From positions 744,001 to 808,000 of the forward strand of contig NC_026485.1 in the NCBI RefSeq assembly GCF_000328475.2: DNA of 64,000 nt, written 5' to 3'. The DNA is from Mycosarcoma maydis (Eukaryota; Basidiomycota; Ustilaginomycetes; Ustilaginales). Below are positions 9,283 to 18,432 of this stretch, piece after piece; position 1 is the stretch's first letter, and every line of letters begins with the position of its first letter. Made by a program: the position numbers and the translations under genes. The notes below the pieces were generated by a model that saw only the letters and a list, made by a program, of their open reading frames with translations, was not told the origin of the DNA and ran no database searches.

Positions 9283-12200
9283 TTACTGCGCCTTACCATC
9301 ATCCTTGCCGTCCAAATCGTTGGAATCAGTCGGCACAGACGAAGCCGAAGTCAGCACCTTCTTGTCTTCGTGCTTGGGCGTCGCAGGAGGCGTGTTTTCT
9401 GCACTCTGCATGTTTTCCAGCTTGGGCCGGTATCCCGCTTGGCCGCCACTTGCCTCGTGCTGCATCTCGAACGCCTGCGAAGCAGCCGAAAACGGCAGCT
9501 TTTTCGCCGCAGGTCCCGCGTTCTTCAGCTCGGACACGTGTACGTCTTCGGAGAGCGAGTGCGTGCGGTTCCGGCGAGACGTGTTGGAAGCCTTTGACGC
9601 TCCATTTTCGCCGTCGTTGCCAGAGATGTTGGTGGTGATAAGACTGGCAGGAAGCGCGGATGTCCTGCTCGACTGCTTGGATCCTGCTCCTTCCAGAATG
9701 CCGCTCGACCGTGTTGTTGTCGGCGACATGGCACCGCCTTCCCTCATCAACGCACGAAGGTCCTGGCTGCTCCGATTGCGTTTCTCGGCAAACGTCTCGC
9801 CACTCGCGACACCGCCAATGCTGCCACGGCTGCCGCTTCGCGAGCGCGAGTGCGTGCGACTGCGTCGGCCACCAGAGCCAGGCGTGCCGGGGCTCAAGCC
9901 TCCATTGCGCAGGCCATTCAGCAGATTCTGTGGGTTGAGCATCGAAAACACAGCTTCATAATCTCCCTCATCCTCCTCGCCGCTCTCGATAAAGCTCGAA
10001 GATCCTTCCGATACATCATCCAACGAACCGTCGCCCTCTCCCTCGAATCGCGCTCCGTCTTCGTCGTCCAGTACGCTGTTCTCGTCCTTCGCAGACCCTC
10101 GCGTGAGACTTGGACTGCGCAGATGCTTGATCTCTTCGGCCGTCAACGATCGACGCGTCGACGAATGACGTCGGCGGCCCCATCCGAACAGACGTTCGTC
10201 CATCCACTGCAGCGGGTGGCTCAGCGCATCGCTAGCAGCACTGCTCGACTGCTTCTTGTCCTTCCACACGAGCGCCTCGCGCGATGGCGTCGGTGGCGCA
10301 GAAGCGCTCGGCAACATGCGGTTCTCGGCAAAGTCCTCCCAAACTTGCGGCGCAAGTTCGTCAATCAGCGCGTGCATGTCGGCGCTGATCTTGGTTCGCG
10401 TCTGCTGCAGATCCAAGATCACTTTGTGGTTGCCCGGAATCAGCGAGATGAACAGCGGAGGCAGCGACTTGTAGATGTCGATGCCCACCTCGGCAAATTT
10501 GAGCGCAGAGTACGACATGGTAGGTAGCACGATGAGCGTGTACAACGGCATCAGTGCGCGTGTGCGCGGAGATAGCTCGAGCCTATGAGCAAGGTAGGTA
10601 GCAAGAGCTGCGTAAAACGAGTACAAGATGGGCGCAACGCCGAGCGAGACCAGAACCTTCCAGGTAGCCAATACGTCGCGTCCAGCAACTTTGACTTGCG
10701 ATGCTGCCAACGCCTCCTTGGCTTTCTTGTGACTGATGATCTTGGCGAGGATGATGATGGGCGAATTTAGCACGGCTCCAGGAAGCGCCAAGCCGCCCCA
10801 AAGTCCGAGCAGACCCAGACGGTAAGCCAACAGGCCGAGACTGCGCCAGCCTGCGCGTGTTGCCCGCTCCACCTGATGGTCGCGAAGACCTGCGTACCGG
10901 AGCTTCTTGTTGTAACGAAGCACCTCATCGCGCAGCTTAACCACGCGCGGCTCGTCCTTGAACTGCAGGTAGCCCATGATAAATTTGCGATTGAGCGCAA
11001 CCGTCTGTCCCAAGCTGAGCGACTGGCCAGGTGCACGATACAGACGTCGACCGGCCTGTACGACCATGAGCGTTTCATAGTCGGGCGCACGCAGCGTGAC
11101 ACCCTTGAGTCCATCATAGACAATGTCCATCATCTGCCCCACCGCTTTTCGTTTGCCCTCTCCGCCTTCGTCAAACTGACCGACGAGCTGGCGAGGTACA
11201 TCGATGGGCGCGCCGAACTCGACCACAGCACGGCTACGGAACTTGTGCGGATGGAAGTACGAGAGGCCGACGGGCACGATGCGCACGTTTAAATCGCGAT
11301 TGGCCGACATGGCGCCAAGGGCCATAATGACAACACCGGCTTTTAAAGGCAGCAGATCGGTTCGGTCGTGGCTTCCACCTTCGGGGAAGATGCCAAGACA
11401 TCCACCTTCGGCGAGCTTGTCGTACACCTTGGCATACATCTGCGTCTGGTCAACAAAGGGGAGGCACGAATATCGGCAGCCCTGGTTCTCAAACAGATCA
11501 GCAGCGACCTTCTCTAGCGCCTTGGAGCTTGAACTCTTGGATGGCTTTTTGTCGCTCTTGGTTGGTTCTGGTTGCGGCACCTTGCCTCGCAGCATGTCGA
11601 GCGCGCGAGGGTCTTTGAATTCCTTTTTGATCTTGAGCTCGGTGTCACTGATAACCTCGACCACCTCGACGGTGGCGTGGCCGCAGGCCTTGGGAAGCAT
11701 GATCTGGCCTTTGAGCTGCAGCTGCGACTTGAATGCGGTGCCGTGACCCTGTATCAAAAGAGGATCGCCAGAGGGATGGAGCGAAATGTAACCTTTTCCG
11801 GCTTTGGCGCTGTCAGCTGCTCTGGCAACAGGGATGGATTGCATGATGCGTGCAGCAGCTCCGACAAAGCGACGCTTGATGCTTTTTTCTGCAATGAGGA
11901 AAGCAACCCTGCGGCCGGAAGCACGTCGCACTTCCGAAGCGAGGAGGAGAGGATCGAGGAACTGGTTGTGGTGTGGTGCGGCCACAAAGATAACGGGGCC
12001 TTCGCGTGGGATTCGCCATGACGAGCGTGGACGAATCTCACGAAAGAAGAGATTGATGATGATGCGCCAGAAAAAGAGCGCAATGTCGAAAGCAATGTTA
12101 GACGCCATGATGTTCTGAGATCGAAATACACGGCAGATAAACCTTGCAACGATGGTGGGAACGATGTGATGGAGAGGGATGGGCAGGGATCTGAGCAAAC

Positions 12201-12561
12201 GATCGAAATCCTTTAGAACCACCAGTAATCGGGGTGAATCGCCTTGGCGTGCGTAGGGGATGGGTTTGGAAGTGAGCGAGAGATGTTGTGCTCTGCGTTG
12301 AAACTCTTTCTGCTTGGATCCGACCTCGGCTGCAGTTCCTTTGGCGATGGCAGTGTTGGGATGCTTTTTGAGAGGATCGTTACTGGACAGACGTGTAGGA
12401 TGTGTATCGATCGTCGGCGGATGCTGCGCCGATGCTGTCGATGATGCTGCCGCTGATGGATGCGAAGCGGTGCTCAGGTGAGCCTCCGATGGAGACGACA
12501 AAGTTGTAATTACAGCAGAATCTTGGGAGGATGCTGCAGGAAGATTTGATGTACCAGTCAT
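9283..12561 (-). CDS. Glycerol-3-phosphate / dihydroxyacetone-phosphate acyltransferase (Sct1/Gpt2 type)
   Basis: The enzyme acylates glycerol-3-phosphate (and dihydroxyacetone phosphate in this family) at sn-1, the first step of phosphatidic acid, phospholipid and triacylglycerol synthesis, in the ER membrane. The protein has 1092 residues. PlsC-family motifs are clear: the HX4D box in APHHNQFLDP near residue 195, and FPEGGSHDRTDLLPLKAG near residue 390, followed by the VRIVPVGLSYF block. Between them is the long insertion typical of the fungal enzymes. Hydrophobic segments at about 577-612, 630-655 and 670-690 should anchor it. The C-terminal 350 residues are serine-rich and acidic with many possible phosphorylation sites, as in the yeast enzymes. 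The N-terminal 100 residues are disordered. It is longer than the yeast proteins (about 740-760 residues), mainly through these tails. The start is a true ATG. Confidence 0.92.
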   Translation of the reverse strand: MTGTSNLPAASSQDSAVITTLSSPSEAHLSTASHPSAAASSTASAQHPPTIDTHPTRLSSNDPLKKHPNTAIAKGTAAEVGSKQKEFQRRAQHLSLTSKPIPYARQGDSPRLLVVLKDFDRLLRSLPIPLHHIVPTIVARFICRVFRSQNIMASNIAFDIALFFWRIIINLFFREIRPRSSWRIPREGPVIFVAAPHHNQFLDPLLLASEVRRASGRRVAFLIAEKSIKRRFVGAAARIMQSIPVARAADSAKAGKGYISLHPSGDPLLIQGHGTAFKSQLQLKGQIMLPKACGHATVEVVEVISDTELKIKKEFKDPRALDMLRGKVPQPEPTKSDKKPSKSSSSKALEKVAADLFENQGCRYSCLPFVDQTQMYAKVYDKLAEGGCLGIFPEGGSHDRTDLLPLKAGVVIMALGAMSANRDLNVRIVPVGLSYFHPHKFRSRAVVEFGAPIDVPRQLVGQFDEGGEGKRKAVGQMMDIVYDGLKGVTLRAPDYETLMVVQAGRRLYRAPGQSLSLGQTVALNRKFIMGYLQFKDEPRVVKLRDEVLRYNKKLRYAGLRDHQVERATRAGWRSLGLLAYRLGLLGLWGGLALPGAVLNSPIIILAKIISHKKAKEALAASQVKVAGRDVLATWKVLVSLGVAPILYSFYAALATYLAHRLELSPRTRALMPLYTLIVLPTMSYSALKFAEVGIDIYKSLPPLFISLIPGNHKVILDLQQTRTKISADMHALIDELAPQVWEDFAENRMLPSASAPPTPSREALVWKDKKQSSSAASDALSHPLQWMDERLFGWGRRRHSSTRRSLTAEEIKHLRSPSLTRGSAKDENSVLDDEDGARFEGEGDGSLDDVSEGSSSFIESGEEDEGDYEAVFSMLNPQNLLNGLRNGGLSPGTPGSGGRRSRTHSRSRSGSRGSIGGVASGETFAEKRNRSSQDLRALMREGGAMSPTTTRSSGILEGAGSKQSSRTSALPASLITTNISGNDGENGASKASNTSRRNRTHSLSEDVHVSELKNAGPAAKKLPFSAASQAFEMQHEASGGQAGYRPKLENMQSAENTPPATPKHEDKKVLTSASSVPTDSNDLDGKDDGKAQ

Positions 12562-12820
12562 TGAGGAGCTGAAATCGAAGCGCGGGGCTGGCTGCCAAAC
12601 ACGGTGCAGCTGCGTGATTGATGCGGACCCAAACAGCGTTCAGAGCATGCGAGATCGTGGTCAGAGACGCAGAGACGGGACTGGAAGGGATTTGGCAGGC
12701 ACGCACAGCACGGATGAGGAAGGGCGTGTTGCGTTTGGTGTGGATGTAGCTTTGCTTCGTACTAATGGAGAATGATGCAGTCTCTCAATCTTTGGATCAG
12801 AGCGGAGACTGGCTTGGCTT

Positions 12821-12862
12821 GGTGATGGTGGTGATGATGATGAAGAAGAAGAAGAAGAAGAG
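12821..12862. repeat. GAT/GAA trinucleotide microsatellite
   Basis: A run of GAT-type trinucleotides passes into about seven GAA units. It lies in non-coding spacer. Confidence 0.85.
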
Positions 12863-13151
12863 GCGAGAGGAGTGCCAGGTGGTGGAGCTGGCTAGCATTC
12901 AGGTCGTAGGTGTACAAAGTACTCACAGTCGTGAGTGTGACCGCTGTAGTCAGAGCAGATTCACAGAAGATGTGGCTGACTGAGTAAAAAGCCCAACGCA
13001 AGCGAACCCAACACTCCTCACTTCTCACATGTTTGCCGAGGTTGCACTCACGACTCGTTTGGTGAGTGTCTGTGCACAGGAAGCCACAAATTTTGCTTGG
13101 CCCAGCAATCACAGAATCACGAATGGTCAAAGGAATGGGGGGATCAAAACG

Positions 13152-13187
13152 CAAAAAAAAACAAAAACAAAAACAAAAACAAAAAAG
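13152..13187. repeat. A-rich (CAAAAA)n repeat
   Basis: A nine-base A run is followed by several CAAAAA units. It is a simple repeat in spacer DNA and no gene function is implied. Confidence 0.85.
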
Positions 13188-13879
13188 GAGGGGAAAGAAC
13201 GCACCTCTCCCGCAGTTCACTCACGACCGTAATTATTCGTTATTCACTTGAACAGTCGTGAATATGAATCACGAATACACAGACAAACAGTCACGAGTCA
13301 CGAGTGGCTCAATCGATCTTGCAATCGCAAATAATTCGTGATTGTGAATGTTTATTAATCACGAATCACGCATGATCACGGATACATCAAGGAACAGGCA
13401 CGAGAGCGCGAAAAGGGTTCCCAACAGCCAGAGCGAGATGCCTCTCACCCCGAATGTCTCAGATAGACAGGCGGAAGACCCGATTCGAACATCACGAATC
13501 AAACAAAGAGCAACAGCGAACGGTGAACGTGGAACCACGAAACTAAATGAACGTGCAACAGCGTCGTCCTCGCAACAGCGCCGAGATGTGACAATCACGA
13601 ATCGTGAATGTGAATCACCATCGTGAATCTCAAGCGAGCTCATCAAGGGCAACCCTTCACGCTTGACAGTTGGCCTCTGAGCACACGCTAGAGGCCCTAA
13701 AGTCCTGTGAGTGTCATTTCGAGACTAAATTTCATCAGATCATCGAAATTACACAGAGGCACCTTTCTCGATACGTCATTCGTGATTGCCTGAACAAAAC
13801 GACACGGTACAGTACACATGCTGCTTCGCTATGAACAATGTCCTCGGGAACGTCTTTGCCAGCCTCGTGGCGTGCTAAC

Positions 13880-14489
13880 CTACGGCAGCCGCTTGCAAAT
13901 CGACAGCTCGAGCCCGATCCGTCTTGCTGCTTCTTCCGTGTAATCTTTGCCGGCCGCATCAGTGCAGCAGAATCTAAATGTGGCACTTCCAACAGTGTAA
14001 GCATCAATGTCCCTCCTCGTCAGATCTCTGTCTGGAGCAGACCTCCTCGACCTTGGCGATCGTCTCTTGTTGCCATCCTTGTCGTCTTTAGCTTGGTACT
14101 TTTTAAATTCGACTTGGTTCTCGTCCTTGTGCACCGAGCAGGGCGATTTGAGGTACTTTGGGTAAGGGTGTGTGATGGCCTGGTTGACCACAAAATCGCA
14201 CCCGGTGGCGCAGTACATCGATTCGAGCGCGTGCTCGTCTACCTGACGTAACGCCGCTTCGGGTGAATCTGCTCCTTCGACACTGCATTCGAGCGCTGCA
14301 AGGTAGGTAAATTCAAGACCAACACCGTCAACATGCACTGCCGAGATCGATTTTTCAGCCTAAGCCTAGACGAGCAAGGCAAGGTGAATACTTACCCATG
14401 CGACACATGGACTGGGACGCAGCCAGAGCTGTTCTTGCCATACACGCGAGGATGAGCAAGAGGCAGCATAAACGAAGGCTTCTGGCCAT
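13880..14489 (-). CDS. Small secreted cysteine-rich protein, two exons (effector candidate)
   Basis: I join exon 1 14489-14396, intron 14395-14296 (GTAAGT...CCTTGCAG, 100 nt) and exon 2 14295-13880, giving 169 residues. The start MARSLRLCCLLLILACMART is a textbook signal peptide, with likely cleavage after residue 23 (ALA). The mature part has eight cysteines (about 29, 35, 60, 64, 84, 141, 142, 165), an even number compatible with four disulfides. A lysine/arginine-rich linker at about 107-126 has three dibasic sites of Kex2 type. An in-frame ATG at 14531 would add 14 residues before the signal peptide. A TATA box at 14600-14607 fits either start. Splicing is supported because the signal peptide and the cysteine-rich exon come into one frame only when this consensus intron is removed. 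No known domain is recognised. Secretion and small size suggest an apoplastic or host-interaction protein, which is inference. Confidence 0.72.
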
Positions 14490-14599
14490 ACTGGGTCTCG
14501 CTGTGGCTGTGGCTGTAGTTTCGGAAATCATGGCCCTGGAAAGTTGAACGTGTCGTTGCTTGGGCCTTCGAAGCGTTCGCTATTGTCAAATCATACGTA

Positions 14600-14607
14600 C
14601 TTATATA
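14600..14607 (-). promoter_or_regulatory. TATA box of the small secreted-protein gene
   Basis: TATATAAG reads on the minus strand 69 bases upstream of the ATG at 14531 and 111 bases upstream of the preferred ATG at 14489. The 323-base stretch 14490-14812 holds nothing else I can support beyond this promoter and the 3' end region of the WBP11-like gene. Confidence 0.55.
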
Positions 14608-14812
14608 GCGCCGGGTCAGAGAAACCGTGACGCTTGGCGCTTCATTTCACCCACCCACAGTAACCGCTTGGTCGATGAGAAGCATGACCTACGAACTACG
14701 ACTGATAAACTTGCCTCATAAAGGTACCCACCTGTACGATGAAATGAACCTCACGGGCGGAAGTGGGTCCACCCTGCGATACAAACTCCACCAATGTTCG
14801 CAAAGTAAGTAT

Positions 14813-16141
14813 CTACAAGAGATCACCTATCTCATCGAGGAATCGATCATAATCCTTTTCTCCGCCGGTGCTTCCTGCCTCCTGTCTAGCTTGATTCAAG
14901 CTCGCAACGTCTTTCGTTGGCAGGTGGGCACGAATCGATTTGAGCAGATCAGGCCTGTCCTTGTGCGAAGCTGACGACGAGTCTGACATATCGTTCGAGA
15001 TGGGCGCTGCGTCGACCCGACCCGGAAGACCTCGCTGCATCCTAGCTTTCTCCTCTTGCCTCTTTTTGCGGATCGCAGCGGGGACAAACGCGGTAGATTC
15101 CTTCTTGAAATCGCGCAATTGCGGCTCTGCAGAGATGACAATGCCGTCAGGTACTGCTGGAGGTGGGCCTGGTGGGTTTGATGCGCCAGACGCCTGAGAT
15201 TGAGAGGCGTCAGTGGACGACGCAAATGCTGGCGGCTGCATAGAGATGCCCGTCGGGGGTCGTGGTGGCAGACTGTGAGGATTCCTTGCATAGGCTCTCT
15301 GGTCAAATCCAGCATGCTGTCTGCCGCCGTTGGCTTGATGTAAAGATCCCGAGCCAGGCTCCCTGCTACCTCTACTGGACCCAAAGCCTCTTCTTTCCAT
15401 TGCGGCCTGACCTCTCCCACGCCCACGCCCTTGTCCGCGTGCAGAACGCAATAAAGTAGAGGGGCGGCTCGATGGCATAGTCTCGGTCAGTAGTCTGATT
15501 GGTGGCGGGCCCGATGGCATGATGATATCCTTGAGATCCTCGTCTATGCTTGAATCGTCGCTGTCGTCGTCCAGGCTCAGTCCTTGTGCTTCAGTCTCTT
15601 CGGGAAGCGGAGGCGGCTTGGCAGCATCCAAGAGGCCTTCCTGCACGAGCTGGGCGTGCGGCTTTTCCAGGTACGGCATGCCCGGCGGCGGGGCTCCGTA
15701 CGGGTTGAAGACGGCATCATAGTAGATGCTCCACCTTGGATCTCTCGATGTCGTCTGCGATGCTGCAGCCGGAACATTCCGAGTTGTATTGCGGACCGCA
15801 ATCGACGTCGAGGTAGTCACGATTTGATTGTCGGAATTGCTGGATGGCTCTTCGTAGCCTCGTACAAAGTTGCGCTGATCGGGATGCTTTCGAATATATT
15901 CTTCTTTGATGCGGTTCACGTTGGCTACCTCGTCCTGCAGTCTCTTGAGCTCCTCTTGGTCTTGTTGATCGAGAGCGGCGCCTCTGGATTGCAAGCGTTG
16001 GATCTGTCGTTCGAGCGAGGATGTGTCCTGACGTAACGCACGTGCATCGTTGGCTTGTTGCCTACGCTCGCGGTTGCGGTTGGCCTCGCGCTTGATGGCT
16101 GCTCTGCGTGCAGCTTGAACGGGATCTGTCGACTTGACCAT
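14813..16141 (-). CDS. WBP11: WBP11-like splicing-associated protein
   Basis: This is a nuclear protein of the WBP11/NpwBP family, which associates with the spliceosome and binds WW domains and PP1 in animals. The 442-residue protein starts with the family N-terminus: MVKSTDPVQAARRAAIKRE followed by a basic coiled coil (residues about 15-85) and the FNPYGAPPPGMPY segment near residue 155. The middle has an acidic DDDSDDSSIDEDLKDI patch and proline-rich GPPP stretches (PSGPPPI, NPPGPPPAVPDG) suited to WW-domain binding. The end, DRFLDEIGDLL, matches the conserved acidic-leucine tail of the family. An arginine/glycine-rich segment (RGQGRGRGRGQ) near residue 240 may contact RNA. It is the middle one of three minus-strand genes. 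The start is a true ATG. Confidence 0.85.
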   Translation of the reverse strand: MVKSTDPVQAARRAAIKREANRNRERRQQANDARALRQDTSSLERQIQRLQSRGAALDQQDQEELKRLQDEVANVNRIKEEYIRKHPDQRNFVRGYEEPSSNSDNQIVTTSTSIAVRNTTRNVPAAASQTTSRDPRWSIYYDAVFNPYGAPPPGMPYLEKPHAQLVQEGLLDAAKPPPLPEETEAQGLSLDDDSDDSSIDEDLKDIIMPSGPPPIRLLTETMPSSRPSTLLRSARGQGRGRGRGQAAMERRGFGSSRGSREPGSGSLHQANGGRQHAGFDQRAYARNPHSLPPRPPTGISMQPPAFASSTDASQSQASGASNPPGPPPAVPDGIVISAEPQLRDFKKESTAFVPAAIRKKRQEEKARMQRGLPGRVDAAPISNDMSDSSSASHKDRPDLLKSIRAHLPTKDVASLNQARQEAGSTGGEKDYDRFLDEIGDLL

Positions 16142-16362
16142 TGCGAGAGTCTCTGCCTCGACGAATGCTGAAAGTAAGAAAGACTCTTCAAAGGTGCATC
16201 ATGATGACAAGCAAACAAATAATTAAGCAACCAAGCAGGCACTGGATCGTTTGCGGCAACAACGTAACGTTAACGTATATTGGACTATATATGCGTGATG
16301 TGTTTACTTGGTGCTTTATGGTCTAAGTTACAAAAAAATTCAAGTACAAACGTCACGCTCGG

Positions 16363-17229
16363 TTACTCGAGACCGATTTCCGAGAAAAGCTCGAGAAAAT
16401 GCGCTTTGACGTTTTGGTTGGGATCAACGTGTTCTTGGTGATGAGTCGCCTTTCCCCATGACTTGAGCCAGTCTTTGTACAATTTGCGGAAGCGAGTTAC
16501 GTGGCGCGGGGTCGCATCTGCACAGACCATTTGAACCACATCCGAGAGATGGCAGGATGCTGCTTGTGGTATACTGAGCTGGCGATGCAGGAGGCTGGAG
16601 AGGAGGAGGACATAGATGCCGCAATCGCTGCCGTTCTCCTGGTGTTGCAGGCAGTCGACTTTGGAAGGCATGGGTACTGAAGAGCTTTTCTGGATGCTTT
16701 CCGGCTGGACGAGCTTGAGGATACTAGAAAGTACAGCAGTTGCCGCACTGTGATTGCATTCGCCTAGCGAGTCGAGGTGAAATGCGACACCCGAGGCAGC
16801 ATCGACGAGGAGGAGACTCCAGTGGCTTCCTGCCGATGAGTGTCCTCGGCTCGAAGGGCTGTAGCGATCGTTCACTGGCAGCAGAAGGAAGCGTTGCTTT
16901 GGTTGAGGAATGACACAAGCAGCTTGCGGTGCTGCGGCGCTTCCAAGCGTGCAGAGCAGCTCGACGACCGAGGGTGGAAACATCTTGACATTTGAAGGAC
17001 TCGGATTGGACTGGTCGAGCTGGTCACTGAGCGCTTGAAGCCATTCGGCGTGGAAAGCGAGCACATTATCTCCGAGCCACTCGCCATGTTTCAGTGTCTA
17101 GCAAGGAGGAGGATCAGCAGCTGCTCGCATTGACAAAGCCAAAGTGCGTGTCAAGCTCACCTTGACATCCGATTTGTGCAAGCAGGCATCGTTGGTGGAA
17201 ACCACGAGCGGGTCTGAGTCGAAGAGCAT
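16363..17229 (-). CDS. NEDP1/SENP8-type deneddylase (Ulp1-like C48 peptidase), two exons
   Basis: This cysteine protease of the Ulp1/SENP family is closest to the SENP8 group, which matures NEDD8 and removes it from substrates. I join exon 1 17229-17161, intron 17160-17098 (GTGAGC...TTGCTAG, 63 nt) and exon 2 17097-16363, giving 267 residues. The short first exon supplies the family start, DPLVVSTNDACLHKSDVK, which leads smoothly into the LKHGEWLGDNVLAFHAEWL segment. Catalytic residues are visible: His115 in SHWSLLLVD, Asp132 in FHLDSL, Gln176 and Cys182 in QENGSDCGIYVL. At this length it lacks the large N-terminal extension of the SUMO proteases Ulp1/Ulp2. Activity on NEDD8 rather than SUMO is inferred from size and the N-terminal motif. 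Confidence 0.86.
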
Positions 17230-18432
17230 CGTGAGTCACCTTGACCTCGTTGAGCCAAAAGCCTATGGTGATGCGAGGTGCAGGTTGTCAGTGTCAGCAC
17301 AAATCGCCAGGATGGGAAACTCGAAGCACAAACAGGCCAGACGTGGCGACATATAAGGCTGAAGCAGTCTATAAGGGAGAGACGTCTAGCATGACGACCA
17401 TCACACAAGGCGGGGTTGCCATCCTGCATTCCCACAATATGGCTGTGCTGTGGCGGTTGGGCCAAAAGATAACGAGGATGACCCGTAAGACAAAGTTCCA
17501 CGGATGACTAGCCGAGCTCATTTAGTCGAACGTCACAGGTGCAGACGCGGCGTGCGGAAGCGCTCAAGATAAAGGCGTGCTCACTGGCTCGGCTCTACCT
17601 TTTCTTGTGGCTCTTGGCCGGATTCCTGGCTCAAGCTGACGCGGACAAGACTCTAAATGCGCATCGCAGTGCCTATGCATCGCGCGATTCAGTCACGAGT
17701 GAGTGATGAGTGTGGTGAGGGGTGAGTATCAAGTACGAAATGGTTGGTAGAAGCGACAATCACGAATCGCGAATTAATCACATATGTGTAACTATCACCA
17801 CTTTGTGACGCTCAGACTGGAGCGAACCACGAACCTTGCTGTCTCTCGCACATACGTCAGCGTGCACGATGTGCAGGAACACAGTCACGTGTCAATTTCT
17901 TGGGTTGCATCCAAGAAAGTCGATCGGGCCAGGTCACGAAGCGACGAGCGTGAAGGTTTTCGAATCAGAAGATCGTGAAATTTGGTCTCACGACATAACA
18001 ATTGAAATGTTCACGGTCGATCGTGATTCGTGATTCACGGTTTATGGTTTGTAGTCGTGAGTTGACCAGCTGCACCGTGCAGCGTGGAAAGCGCTATCCA
18101 TTTTTATAAGTAATGTGAATAATCCAACGTGGAGCGTACACGGTGTAGTTGCGAGTGAGTGGAGCGTATATACTGAACGGTCCTGTACAGTCAGTCACTT
18201 GCAACTTCTTGTAAATATTATAATAATAATCGTGAATACTCACGACGGAGGCATCGCATCGTTTGTGCATCATCTGTGCATAGGTTGCTTTCATCCCACC
18301 AACACCATCTTCATTGTTGTCATTGCTGTGCGCTTGCTTATTGCTGCACTTTCACCCTTGACCGACAAATTTCGGATCTAACCTTGCGCTGCGTGGTGAA
18401 TCATCCCACCCCAAGTCTGCAACCGAGGCCGA
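17230..18432. other. 1.2-kb divergent spacer
   Basis: The spacer separates the divergently read deneddylase and GRAM/VASt genes, so both promoters should lie here. It carries CACGAATCG-type words at 17690-17775 and an AT-rich block with the same words at about 17990-18060 and 18215-18245. No gene, tRNA or long repeat is visible. Confidence 0.55.

Larger units (their letters stand above)
12562..13879. other. 1.3-kb spacer: acyltransferase promoter side, simple repeats and motif clusters
   Basis: No convincing gene is visible. The right end is the 3' side of the small secreted-protein gene and the left end is the promoter side of the acyltransferase. It holds a GAT/GAA microsatellite, an A-rich repeat and dense CACGAATCGTG-type words at 13245-13380 and 13490-13630, including ATCACGAATCGTGAATG at 13593-13610. 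The frames here translate to poly-lysine or poly-histidine and reflect the repeats. Confidence 0.6.

Noticed and set aside
12762..13220. Frame with poly-histidine and poly-leucine runs
   Set aside because: It is produced by the GAT/GAA and A-rich simple repeats in the spacer.
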